A program made the translations under genes and the position numbers. Of a DNA stretch of 57,869 nt, positions 24,881 through 33,414 are shown piece after piece; position 1 is the stretch's first letter; the number at the start of each line of letters is the position of its first letter. Source of the DNA: Mastigocoleus testarum BC008 (lineage in GTDB: Bacteria; Cyanobacteriota; Cyanobacteriia; Cyanobacteriales; Nostocaceae); NCBI RefSeq assembly GCF_001456025.1, contig NZ_LMTZ01000157.1, positions 1 through 57,869 of the forward strand. The letters are read 5' to 3'. Under the pieces are notes generated by a model. The model was not told the DNA's origin and did no database searches. It saw only the letters and a list, made by a program, of their open reading frames with translations.

Positions 24881-25006
24881 ACTTCTATCCCGGTGGAAAA
24901 TACCTAATTGAGTGAGAGGAGAAAGTGTGGGGAGTGTGGGAAGAAAAGGAGAAGTTTTTATAGGTAATCTTAGGTTCGAAAGGGAGTAATTAACATTTTA
25001 AATGTA

Positions 25007-25813
25007 TTAGAGCCATTGAGTCTCAAAGGAATCTTCTCCTGTTCCATAAATCAAATCTCCATATTTACACCATTGATAAATTTCATCGGGAGAAACATGA
25101 GGTGCACCTAAAACAGAGAGATTTTCTGCTAATTCCTGTCGGGATTTTGGAGCAGTGAGAGCTAGACTTACAGCTTGGTTATGTAGAGCATAACGGTAAC
25201 AATCAGCCGCTGTAGGTGCTTGACTGTTCCACTCAGGGTGTCCCTTTAACAAGGATCCCCAACGGGTACAGGTAAACGCAACCACAGGAATCTCTGCTTG
25301 GAAAGCAGCAGGTAAAACATTCTCTTCTGCTTTGCGGTGTGCCATATTATAGCGGTGCATTAACACATCACAGGCTTTACTTTGTATTAGTTCTAAAGCG
25401 ATCAGGCGATTGTGGGTAGTAGCTCCGACATAACGTATTAGCCCTTTTTCTTTCCAGGACCTGAATTCATCAAGTATTGTTTGTACCCGTTCCATATCAT
25501 CTTGAGGAGATACATATTCGGTAAAAAACACATCTACTACATCAATATTAAGACGCTGACGTATTTGTTCGAGGTATTGACGCAAAGTACTAATATCTCG
25601 CTGTGTGCTCCCACTTGTAACTAATACTTTTTCCCTTTGTGTTGCAAGGATTGGTTTTAATCCGTCCAAAAAACTCTGATAATTAAAGTTGTAGAAGAAA
25701 AAATAATTAATTCCTGAGTTGAATGCTGTATTTACTATTTTTGCATCAGTTTTCAAAGATGCTCCTAATCCTAGAATGCTTGGTGGGTTTCCCTTTAGTG
25801 TTGTCAGCTTCAC
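25007..25813 (-). CDS. aldo/keto reductase-fold protein lacking the catalytic tetrad
   Basis: A 268-residue protein with the AKR TIM-barrel frame: L-G-L-G-A-S near the start, G-I-N-Y-F, L-x-x-L-x-I-D-V-V-D-V-F-F, E-K-G-L-I-R-Y-V-G-A-T-T-H-N, D-V-L-M-H-R-Y-N-M, and LTAPKSRQELAENLSV near the end. The normal D-T-A-x-x-Y-G is replaced by F-F-F-Y-N-F-N-Y, the catalytic Lys strand reads L-V-T-S-G-S, and the His strand reads F-F-T-E-Y. It is therefore unlikely to be a standard NADPH carbonyl reductase. GTG start with AAGGTGA nine bases upstream. It follows the peptide-binding lipoprotein gene on the same strand. Confidence 0.75.
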   Translation of the reverse strand: MKLTTLKGNPPSILGLGASLKTDAKIVNTAFNSGINYFFFYNFNYQSFLDGLKPILATQREKVLVTSGSTQRDISTLRQYLEQIRQRLNIDVVDVFFTEYVSPQDDMERVQTILDEFRSWKEKGLIRYVGATTHNRLIALELIQSKACDVLMHRYNMAHRKAEENVLPAAFQAEIPVVAFTCTRWGSLLKGHPEWNSQAPTAADCYRYALHNQAVSLALTAPKSRQELAENLSVLGAPHVSPDEIYQWCKYGDLIYGTGEDSFETQWL

Positions 25814-25986
25814 TTTATTAACTTCACCTTGTTGATTTTTTATTTACCAACATACTATTTACTAATATTGGCATTTTCTTGGTTCTGATTAGCGCTTAAA
25901 ATTTAGAAACTTTGTACGTTTAAAAGAGTACAATCAAGTAATATTATTGGATGAAGGAGAAAATCTTCGAGTCAATCAAATACAGA

Positions 25987-27756
25987 TTAATTGTTTTTAC
26001 TCAAGCGTAATTCATCAATATTCCATAATATTCCCCCAATAGTTGAAAATTTTACATTCTCCACACGATCGCGCACTGCTTGAAATGACATGGGATTTAC
26101 TAGGAAAAATACTGGTAATTGTTCGGCAACTATTTTCTGAAATTCGCCATAAATCTCTTTACGTTTGCTTTCGTCTGCTGTTCGCGAACCCTCGAAGAAA
26201 AGCCTGTCAATTTTTTGTTCCCAACTAGTAGTCCTCCATCCTAAAATAGGACGTTTTTTGGATTGAGAACCTTGATTAAATATGTGAAAAGAGCCATTGC
26301 TATTCCAAAATAAAGCAACAAGGTTAGGTTCAACCACTGCTGATGAAAAAGCACCAACATAACACTCCCAATCCCGTTTTGAAAGTAGCTTTTGTAATAC
26401 AGTAATAAAATTCAAGCTCTGTAAACTTGTTTCGATACCAATCTGTTTGAGATCCTCTTGAATTTGTACCGCAGCATCTATCCGAGACCGATCTTCTGAT
26501 TTAACTAAAATCTTAAATTTTACTCGATTGTTATCTTTATCAAACAGTTGCTGTTGAAAATTATACTTAAACCCCGCTTGAATTAGTAATTCCTTTGCTC
26601 TTTTGGGGTCGTAACTATACACCTTTAATCCTTCTTCAGGAGATAGGTAATAAGGACTTTGTACAGCCATGGGTGAATGCTGTAACTCACCTAATCCCTG
26701 ATAGATATTAAGTCTAATTCTTTCACGATCAATAGCATGGGCGATCGCCTGCCTAAATGCTAAATTATTAAACCAATGGGACTTGACTGGATCGACAAAA
26801 GGTTTACCTTGAAAATCACTAGCTTGATTAAGATTAAAAGTAATAAAATTAATACCTGTTGTCAGTCCACCATTGTGAATAGTAAACTTACCCCGCTTTT
26901 CTTCTTGCTTAAGCAAAGCAAAATTTTCCGGATTCACATTTAAAGTATCCAAATCCCCAGAACGGAATCTCAGCAAATGGGTGTCACTTGATGGGATAAT
27001 TTGCCAGACAATACGTTCAATATAAGGCATTTGCTGACCTCGAGCATCTTTACGCCAGTAATAAGGATTACGTCGAAAAATAACTCGCTCGGAAGGGCTA
27101 TAACTTTCTATTTGGTAAGGACCATTAGTAATAATTTTTTCCGGTGCTGTATTCGTTCCCCAGGTCGAGAGAAATTTAGGATTACCATTAGCATCGTTAG
27201 ATAACACGGAACCCCGTAGGGCATGAGCTGGTAAAATCGCCAAACTGGCAGAATATCTTAGGAAAGGCGTAAAAGGCTCAGGTAAAGTAAATTCTACCCT
27301 TCGCCGATCTATCTTGCGCAACAAGGGAAATAAATTCTGTTTGCCAATTTGCACAAAATCTTTAAATACAGTGGGAATCTTTTGATTGAAATAAATATCA
27401 TTATAAGTAAATATGACATCATCTACAGTCAAGGGTTTACCATCCGACCATTTAAGTTCATCCCTGAGAGTAAAGGTAATTCGTTGTCCATCGTCCGAAA
27501 CTGACCAAGATTCAGCTAGTGCGGGTTCCAATTCAGTAGTTATGCCGTTTTGTTTGACCAATCCCTGAAAAATGAAAGGAAAAACGCTATAGGGAGAGTT
27601 GTTCATCGCATAGTTGAATGTGGCTGGATCGTTGGGAGAAACCAAAACCAACCCAGATGTTTGATTTCCTGTCTTCCATGCTTTGCGATCGCAAGCTGCA
27701 ATCGTAACAAGGAAAACCATCAATAGCACAATTACTAAAACTCGGGAACGAGACAT
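25987..27756 (-). CDS. ABC transporter substrate-binding lipoprotein, family 5 (peptide/opine/nickel type)
   Basis: About 589 residues from the ATG at 27756 (a TTG six codons earlier would spoil the signal peptide). Lipoprotein signal with lipobox I-A-A-C (Cys22). The SBP_bac_5 fold is evident: L-E-P-A-L-A-E-S-W-S-V-S-D-D-G-Q-R, F-T-L-R-D-E-L-K-W-S-D-G-K-P-L-T-V-D-D-V-I-F-T-Y, I-T-N-G-P-Y, V-F-R-R-N-P-Y-Y-W, F-R-Q-A-I-A-H-A-I-D-R. It should capture peptides or related solutes in the periplasm for an ABC importer, but no permease or ATPase gene is adjacent, as is common in cyanobacteria. The AKR-like gene follows 173 bases later. Confidence 0.9.
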   Translation of the reverse strand: MSRSRVLVIVLLMVFLVTIAACDRKAWKTGNQTSGLVLVSPNDPATFNYAMNNSPYSVFPFIFQGLVKQNGITTELEPALAESWSVSDDGQRITFTLRDELKWSDGKPLTVDDVIFTYNDIYFNQKIPTVFKDFVQIGKQNLFPLLRKIDRRRVEFTLPEPFTPFLRYSASLAILPAHALRGSVLSNDANGNPKFLSTWGTNTAPEKIITNGPYQIESYSPSERVIFRRNPYYWRKDARGQQMPYIERIVWQIIPSSDTHLLRFRSGDLDTLNVNPENFALLKQEEKRGKFTIHNGGLTTGINFITFNLNQASDFQGKPFVDPVKSHWFNNLAFRQAIAHAIDRERIRLNIYQGLGELQHSPMAVQSPYYLSPEEGLKVYSYDPKRAKELLIQAGFKYNFQQQLFDKDNNRVKFKILVKSEDRSRIDAAVQIQEDLKQIGIETSLQSLNFITVLQKLLSKRDWECYVGAFSSAVVEPNLVALFWNSNGSFHIFNQGSQSKKRPILGWRTTSWEQKIDRLFFEGSRTADESKRKEIYGEFQKIVAEQLPVFFLVNPMSFQAVRDRVENVKFSTIGGILWNIDELRLSKNN

Positions 27757-27789
27757 AAAAAAACTCACACTCAACTATCAGGAAGTACC

Positions 27790-28465
27790 AGATTAATAGC
27801 GATCTATTTTTATAACTTATACTTGATTTGATTGATTATGATTTATTCCAACCAGTAGTTAAGTTACAGCTTTTTGATTGACAAAGTAAAGATATATTTA
27901 AAAGATATATTTAATTGTCAGAGGTTACGCGAAATGAATGCAACTACGTCATTACGTATGACTACGCTGCGGGTCAGCGACAGCTGCGGACATGCTATAA
28001 CTATAGCTGCGCTACCTACGGATCCACTTTCGCTGCGTAAGTCCTGAATTATTTAAAATATTTGGGTATTTACTTGAGTTATTTGGATATTAGGTTAGTT
28101 TTTTAACAAAAAAATAATATTTAAATGCTGCTTAAATGTTAAGGAAGATATGAAGATTAATATGCATAGATTGCACATTTGCAGTGCAAACATATCAAAG
28201 ATAGTAAATTTAGTTTAATGGCTTTCAATGATATTGTTATGGATTTAATAGCCAAATCAGAATAACAAGTCAACAACCCCCGACTAAAGCCGGAGGCTTC
28301 CAGCCTTGAGTGAGAATACTACGCTTCTTCATTGTTTTAAATTAACTTAACGCTAGCCATTGGCTAAATTTAAATAAAATTTACTGAAACTTTAATGCAT
28401 TTTATTGAACTTGGTGCTAGCAGAGACTTAATATTCTCTCATGGGTTTTTGTTTTTAAATAAAAT
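27790..28465. repeat. gene-free region with GC-rich dispersed repeat and IS200/IS605-like hairpin
   Basis: Between about 27925 and 28050 a GC-rich stretch includes TAGCTGCGCTACCTACGGATCC, shared with copies near 49403 and 57028, and ends with TGCGTAAGTCC, an end-like string shared with the element at 57130. At 28276-28310 the hairpin CCCCCGACT-AA-AGCCGGAGG followed by GGCTTCCAGCC resembles the structured ends of IS200/IS605-type elements; no transposase is present. The rest is AT-rich spacer. Confidence 0.6.
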
Positions 28466-29545
28466 ATGTTTACTAGCGTTGTTGATAATATCGATGAATT
28501 TGAGCAACTAAAAACTGCTTGGAACCAAGTCTATTATTCCGATAAACATGCACAGGTATTCTTATCTTGGTCATGGTTACGTGGTTGGTTAGAAGTGAAC
28601 TCGGACGAATGGTTAATTCTAGCTCTCCGATCTGATGAAGATTCTGCCTATATTGCTTTCTTCCCAATAGTTATACATTCTTGGGAATGGAATGGAGTAA
28701 AACTATATCGAGCGCTTCATACCGCTGGAGATCCCCTTGCAGATCATAGAGGATTTGTTTGTTTGCCGGAATTTGAAGAACAAGCAATTCAAAATTTTGC
28801 AACTTACATTCAAGAAAATTTGGAATGGGATCGCTTTCAAATACGAAACATATCGGGTTCTCAACTGAGTACTTTCCTTAAATACTTTCGAAAAGATAAG
28901 TTCAGTATTGAGCCAATTGAACAACATTCATATTCTTATATTCTTTTACCTGGTAGTTGGGAAGAGTATCTCAAAAATTTTTTGGGTCCTAAAGCTCGCA
29001 AAAATGTACGTCATGCACTCAGACGAGTAGAAAAACAAAGTGATATTCACTTAGAAGAAACCTGCAGTGATAATTTTAAGGCTCAACTAGATGCATTGTT
29101 AAAATTGATGCAGATGCAAAGAGGCTCTCAACCGAAGAGTTTATTGAATATGTATCGCGATATATTTCAACGTTGTGCTGAAAATAATAATTTATGGTTG
29201 AGCGTGCTTTGGGATCGAAAGAAACCTATTGCAGCAACAGGTATGTTTGTCGATCTTCACAAAAAAAGAGCCTATGGTTATATGACTGGATATAACTCTG
29301 AGTATTCTAAGTTATCGCCTGGTAGAGTCATGATGGCTTATAGCATTAAAAAAGCTATAGATAATAATTTTCAAATATATGATTTTCTTAGGGGTAATGA
29401 AGAATATAAGTTTTCTTTCTTCGGGGCTCAGAAATATTTCAACACAAGTTGCCAAATTAACCGCAAAACTGTGAAAGCAGATGCAATGAAAGCTCTGAAG
29501 AAAATAAAAAATATATCAATTTATACTACTCACAACTTGTTCTGA
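28466..29545 (+). CDS. GNAT-superfamily (CelD/BcsL, Acetyltransf_6-type) acyltransferase
   Basis: A 359-residue protein with the duplicated GNAT-like layout of the CelD/BcsL group. The N-terminal part has F-L-S-W-S-W-L-R-G-W and A-F-F-P-I-V. The central W-E-E-Y-L-K-N-F-L-G-P-K-A-R-K-N-V-R-H-A-L-R-R-V-E is the family's basic helix. The C-terminal core has L-W-D-R-K-K-P-I-A-A-T-G-M-F-V, Y-M-T-G-Y-N-S-E-Y-S-K-L-S-P-G-R-V-M-M-A-Y-S-I, I-Y-D-F-L-R-G-N-E-E-Y-K-F-S-F. Such enzymes act on sugars, polysaccharides or peptidoglycan precursors. It stands alone; substrate unknown. ATG at 28466 has no strong ribosome binding site. Confidence 0.8.
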   Translation: MFTSVVDNIDEFEQLKTAWNQVYYSDKHAQVFLSWSWLRGWLEVNSDEWLILALRSDEDSAYIAFFPIVIHSWEWNGVKLYRALHTAGDPLADHRGFVCLPEFEEQAIQNFATYIQENLEWDRFQIRNISGSQLSTFLKYFRKDKFSIEPIEQHSYSYILLPGSWEEYLKNFLGPKARKNVRHALRRVEKQSDIHLEETCSDNFKAQLDALLKLMQMQRGSQPKSLLNMYRDIFQRCAENNNLWLSVLWDRKKPIAATGMFVDLHKKRAYGYMTGYNSEYSKLSPGRVMMAYSIKKAIDNNFQIYDFLRGNEEYKFSFFGAQKYFNTSCQINRKTVKADAMKALKKIKNISIYTTHNLF

Positions 29546-30080
29546 TAAGCATGAAATCGTTACATAGATTATATGATATCTGACAAATAACTACATAATC
29601 ATTACGAGTGAAACCTTCGTTCCCAATGACAGTTATTTTAATGGGAATAATATTGCATCCAAAGGTAAATAGATCGGTAGACAAATCATAGGACTTTTCA
29701 ACCGATCTAATTATTTTGGATCAAATTCAATGAATTATTTATACAGTGTCCACTTAATTACTTATGATGTACCCTCGAGGAAATATCTTATTAGCTGTAT
29801 GGTATTCCCTATAAGTAACTTTAGTTCTCAAGTACAATTAAGAATCAGACTGCAAGCATCTTACAGAAAATAATACTACTCTTTCCCCATATCATTTTCT
29901 TGTTCTGATATTGACAAAATTCACCTTCAAGAAGTTGAAAAGGTGGATGAGCTCCCCTTGCTCTAGGTAGAAAAATTCTATTTTTTTGGGAAGTTATGCC
30001 CAAACTTATGTAATGTTTATTTAAGGATCAAAAAAACGTATAATAAAGGATACTTATACGTACATCTGGAGATTAAAGCC
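29546..30080. promoter_or_regulatory. intergenic region with inverted repeat and ccmK3 promoter candidate
   Basis: TAGATCGGT (29670-29678) and ACCGATCTA (29701-29709) form a 9-bp stem that may end the acyltransferase transcript. TATAAT at 30039-30044 is a perfect -10 hexamer about 37 bases before the ccmK3 start; the -35 at 17-bp spacing (TTTATT) is weak. Confidence 0.4.
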
Positions 30081-30392
30081 ATGCCAATGGCAGTTGGGGT
30101 TGTTGAAACTCAAGGTTTTCCGGCAGTACTTGCAGCAGCAGATGCAATGGTAAAAGCTGCTGAGGTCACTATTGTTCAATCTGACAAATCAGAAAGTGCT
30201 CGTTTTTTTGTTGCTGTGAGAGGACAAGTCGCTGAGGTAGAAAGATCTGTTGAAGCTGGAATTGAAGCAGGTAATAATGCATATGGAGGTAAAGTAATAA
30301 CCTATTATATTGTTCCTAATCCTCCAGAAAATGTAGAAAGTATTCTGCCAATTCACCATACTCCAGAATCAGAACCATTCCGTTTATTTTAA
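30081..30392 (+). CDS. ccmK3: carboxysome shell protein CcmK3-type (BMC domain)
   Basis: A 103-residue single BMC domain: A-V-G-V-V-E-T-Q-G-F-P-A-V-L-A-A-A-D-A-M-V-K-A-A, V-A-V-R-G-Q-V-A-E-V-E-R-S-V-E-A-G, Y-I-V-P-N-P-P-E-N-V. The pore-loop region reads S-D-K-S-E-S-A-R-F instead of the usual K-I-G-S-G/A-R, and PENV replaces HENV; both are CcmK3-like traits. CcmK3 is thought not to form homohexamers alone but to mix with CcmK4, tuning shell permeability. The paired CcmK4-type gene follows, forming the satellite locus that sits apart from the main ccm operon. Confidence 0.85.
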   Translation: MPMAVGVVETQGFPAVLAAADAMVKAAEVTIVQSDKSESARFFVAVRGQVAEVERSVEAGIEAGNNAYGGKVITYYIVPNPPENVESILPIHHTPESEPFRLF

Positions 30393-30658
30393 ATTAGCCA
30401 GTCAATAACATTTAGGATTCTACTTGCTGCTTTGAAAAAGATCTAACTTCAAATAAAATATTATTGATGATTTAATAGAAATGTAACTTCAATTTTTAGT
30501 GAATGCACAGAACTTCCTTTCCTTTAAAATATTTTTTCTTGTATTTCGTATAAGTAATTCGAACGCAACGATTAAAAAACTATTATGCAAATTGTATAGA
30601 AAGATTCGTAAAATAAACTTCTATCCCCCATTTGTCCATTAATATTAGGAGATAACCA

Positions 30659-31009
30659 ATGCCACTACAGGCAGTTGGATCGTTAGAAACAAAAGGCTTT
30701 CCTGCTGTATTAGCTGCAGCTGATGCAATGGTAAAAGCTGGTCGAGTAACTCTTGTCGGTTATATTAGGGTTGGTAGTGCCCGCTTTACAATAAACATTC
30801 GTGGTGACGTACAAGAAGTAAAAGCTGCAATGGATGCTGGAATAGAAGCCTCTGAAAAATGCCATGGTGGAACATTAGAATCTTGGGTGATTATTCCCCG
30901 TCCTCATGAAAATGTTGAAGCTGTTTTACCAATTGCTTATACTGAAGCTGTTGAAGAGTATCGTTTGGCAGTGGAAAATCCGATAGTTCGTAGATCGAAT
31001 GGTCGTTAA
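30659..31009 (+). CDS. ccmK4: carboxysome shell protein CcmK4-type (BMC domain)
   Basis: A 116-residue BMC protein: V-G-S-L-E-T-K-G-F-P-A-V-L-A-A-A-D-A-M-V-K-A-G-R-V-T-L-V-G-Y-I-R-V-G-S-A-R-F, N-I-R-G-D-V-Q-E-V-K, I-I-P-R-P-H-E-N-V-E-A-V-L-P-I. The intact K/R-x-G-S-A-R pore loop and HENV are typical of CcmK4, which forms hexagonal shell tiles. A basic 20-residue tail follows. AGGAGAT precedes the ATG at good spacing. It is 266 bases after ccmK3, wider than usual for this pair. Confidence 0.88.
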   Translation: MPLQAVGSLETKGFPAVLAAADAMVKAGRVTLVGYIRVGSARFTINIRGDVQEVKAAMDAGIEASEKCHGGTLESWVIIPRPHENVEAVLPIAYTEAVEEYRLAVENPIVRRSNGR

Positions 31010-31045
31010 TTATCTTTAATTAATTAGTATTTGTTCTGAATTTTC

Positions 31046-31073
31046 TGTCCTTAGTAATATACAGCTAAGGACA
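31046..31073. terminator. hairpin after ccmK4
   Basis: TGTCCTTAG / CTAAGGACA, perfect 9-bp stem with a ten-base loop, 37 bases after the ccmK4 stop. Flanking AT tracts (TTTTC before, AAAATTT after) allow function on either strand, but the T-run is short. Confidence 0.5.
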
Positions 31074-32042
31074 AAATTTACGATAGTAAATACAAAAAAT
31101 AGTAAAAGATGAAAATATATAATCGATAGTGGTATTAATTATATTTCATAGCACATATAACACTGCAAATACTATCATTTCCCTATTTTCATTGCCCCTA
31201 GAAATATAAACCTAGTTTTAATATTATTAACAGCATTTTTTGTATTTCGTCTGCTTATTTTTACAAAAACTAAATCAATAGAAAATTAATAGAAAATTAA
31301 TAGGAAATTATAAATTAGTCTGTATATTAGTCGAAATTATATTGGCTAAAATAGCTTAGTAAATTTGAAGCTTTATTAAACAATAAAAATTGTTATAAAT
31401 AAACAGTTGCCAAGAGTTAATTCTCTAGGACATAATTTCATATACGCAGATAATTAAACGTAAAATTTAATATATCCAAAAATAAATTTAATAAAATAAT
31501 CAACTTCAATAATTAAAAACTTAACAACCAAAATTTATTTACCCCCTGATGTATTTATTTACTTACCTGTAATTAAGTAGCATTTTGTACTCAGTATTTA
31601 AAGGAGAGAACATTTTGAAGTAAGAATATGTCAGGATTAAATGTATTTCAGTAGACATGCCGGTCAAAAAATCTACTTGCTGTATCGTCATAATGTCGCA
31701 TAAGTGGAAATCATTTCTTCACTTACTTGAGTATGTTGCACGAAATTCCCTCAAATCCTTCATGATTTGACCTATACCTTACAGGATCTGAGAAGATATT
31801 TTAAACAGAGACCCAATATTGCCATTTACAAAAGTTAAAAGGTAGAAAAATTATGAAAGCATACAGTCAAGGGTGATTTCCACGATTAGAATCAGAATTT
31901 ATGGTTAAGACATATGGCAAAATGCATAAGTCCAGGGAATTGAAACGTAATTAAAGTGAGACCAATTAAATGTCAACCGAAATAATAAGCGATCTGAACC
32001 GAATACTAATTATATTATCAGAAATGTTAAGTGGGGGTTGTT
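31074..32042. promoter_or_regulatory. long upstream region of hetZ with NtcA-like box
   Basis: GTA-GCATTTTG-TAC at 31577-31590 fits the NtcA consensus GTA-N8-TAC and lies 453 bases before the hetZ ATG. No clean TAN3T -10 follows at the canonical ~22 bases. A long leader is known for hetZ in Anabaena. I do not see the GAGGGG-N-CCCCTC HetR palindrome, only an isolated CCCCCTGA near 31551. No ORF is supported. Confidence 0.4.
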
Positions 32043-33221
32043 ATGAATACTTTAAGGCAGGGTTTGAAGGAGCGCAATCTTGAAATGAAAATCGAGCAAG
32101 AGTTTGCAAAAACTTGGAGAACAAGGTTGGCTGCAGAATGTCCCAAACAGAGCTTAGAAAATAGAGAACATATTATCTGCTGGCTTATAGGTAATAATAC
32201 TCAACGTTTGAACGATTTACACGGAAGGGAATTACAAATCGCTAAGCAAGCGATGGAGTACAAATACCGAATTCTACAACAACGCTATTTAGGAATAGGA
32301 AGAGAACGTGCGTATCGTAATCTCATCGTTAGGTTGGGAAGTCTGGCAACATTGAGGAGTAAGATTCAGACTTGGATCGCACTATCGCGCGATCGCCAGC
32401 GCAAAGTCTTAGATGTGTTACAAGAAGTAATTCAAGAATTACTCCAAAATGATAACTATATGCGCCAGCAAATGGCTTTTATCTCCACGATAACAAACAA
32501 TCCTCGTCTAAATGATGCCCTTTTGTTTGCCAGTATAGAAGAATATTGCTTGCGCCCGGTACGAAATCAACCTTTGTTAGCTTACCGTTTTGTAAATTAC
32601 CTGCGTCGTTCCCAACGTGGTGGTTTAACTCAGGTTCCAAGCAATGATATGATTCGCATGGTATCTGATGAAATGCTTACGGATGATAACGAAAATCGAG
32701 TTAATTTATTAGATTCACAAGCGGTTGCTGAATACCAGGAAGAACAAAATCGAGAAGAGCAACAATTGTTGCGTTATGAAGTCAAAGAAAAATTTGAAGA
32801 GTATTTGCGAGAAAATGAAAATCTTGGAGAGAATGCAGTTACTTGGTTGAAGTTATATTTACAAGGTAAGTCACAAGATGAAATTGCTAAAAGTCTAAAC
32901 AAGCCTATTAAAGAAGTGTACCGCCTACGAGAAAAGATTAGCTATCATGCAGTAAGAGTCTTTGCTCTGAAAAATAAACCGGAATTGGTAGATAACTGGT
33001 TGGGTGTATCCATCGAAGAGCATAATTTAGGTTTGACACCTCACAAATGGGAAAAATTGCAAGACAAACTAACTCAGAAACAATCAAAAATTCTTGCACT
33101 GCTTAAAGATGGGGTAGCATTGGATGCGATTGCTCAACAGTTAAAAATGAGAACACATCAAGTAATGGGTGAATGGACTAAAATTTATCTAGCAGCTCAA
33201 ACCTTGAGGACACAACAATAA
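32043..33221 (+). CDS. hetZ: heterocyst differentiation protein HetZ
   Basis: About 392 residues from the ATG at 32043, which has GGGGG just upstream; a GTG at 32031 adds four. The length matches HetZ (about 400). Recognisable family blocks are R-Y-L-G-I-G-R-E-R-A-Y-R-N-L-I-V-R-L-G-S-L, S-R-D-R-Q-R-K-V-L-D-V-L-Q-E-V-I-Q-E, and paired C-terminal helix-turn-helix-like segments (L-Q-G-K-S-Q-D-E-I-A-K-S-L-N-K-P-I-K-E-V-Y-R-L-R-E-K and K-D-G-V-A-L-D-A-I-A-Q-Q-L). HetZ is a HetR-controlled DNA-binding regulator needed early in heterocyst commitment. The next gene is patU-like, as in known genomes. A HetZ paralogue is the main alternative. Confidence 0.82.
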   Translation: MNTLRQGLKERNLEMKIEQEFAKTWRTRLAAECPKQSLENREHIICWLIGNNTQRLNDLHGRELQIAKQAMEYKYRILQQRYLGIGRERAYRNLIVRLGSLATLRSKIQTWIALSRDRQRKVLDVLQEVIQELLQNDNYMRQQMAFISTITNNPRLNDALLFASIEEYCLRPVRNQPLLAYRFVNYLRRSQRGGLTQVPSNDMIRMVSDEMLTDDNENRVNLLDSQAVAEYQEEQNREEQQLLRYEVKEKFEEYLRENENLGENAVTWLKLYLQGKSQDEIAKSLNKPIKEVYRLREKISYHAVRVFALKNKPELVDNWLGVSIEEHNLGLTPHKWEKLQDKLTQKQSKILALLKDGVALDAIAQQLKMRTHQVMGEWTKIYLAAQTLRTQQ

Positions 33222-33343
33222 TTATGCACCAAAAGTGCAGTATCCTTGGATTTGGGACTTTTCCCTCATCCACCTATTTTTACTTTTCGCTGAATATCAC
33301 TAAGTATAAAAGTAATTTATTTAACTATTGTTTTAATTAAGGC

Positions 33344-33357
33344 GTATGGTTCTGTAC
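33344..33357 (+). promoter_or_regulatory. NtcA-like box upstream of patU
   Basis: GTA-TGGTTCTG-TAC is an exact GTA-N8-TAC match 58 bases before the patU ATG. A possible -10 (TATAAG, about 33385) lies 27 bases downstream, slightly longer than canonical spacing. Confidence 0.45.
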
Positions 33358-33414
33358 TGTGATTAAGATGGAAACACAATTCAGTATAAGTCCAAATAAT
33401 AAGCAGTCGAACTT

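Noticed and set aside
31074..32042. HetR-binding palindrome upstream of hetZ
   Set aside because: Only one CCCCCTGA half-like string near 31551; the matching GAGGGG arm is absent.
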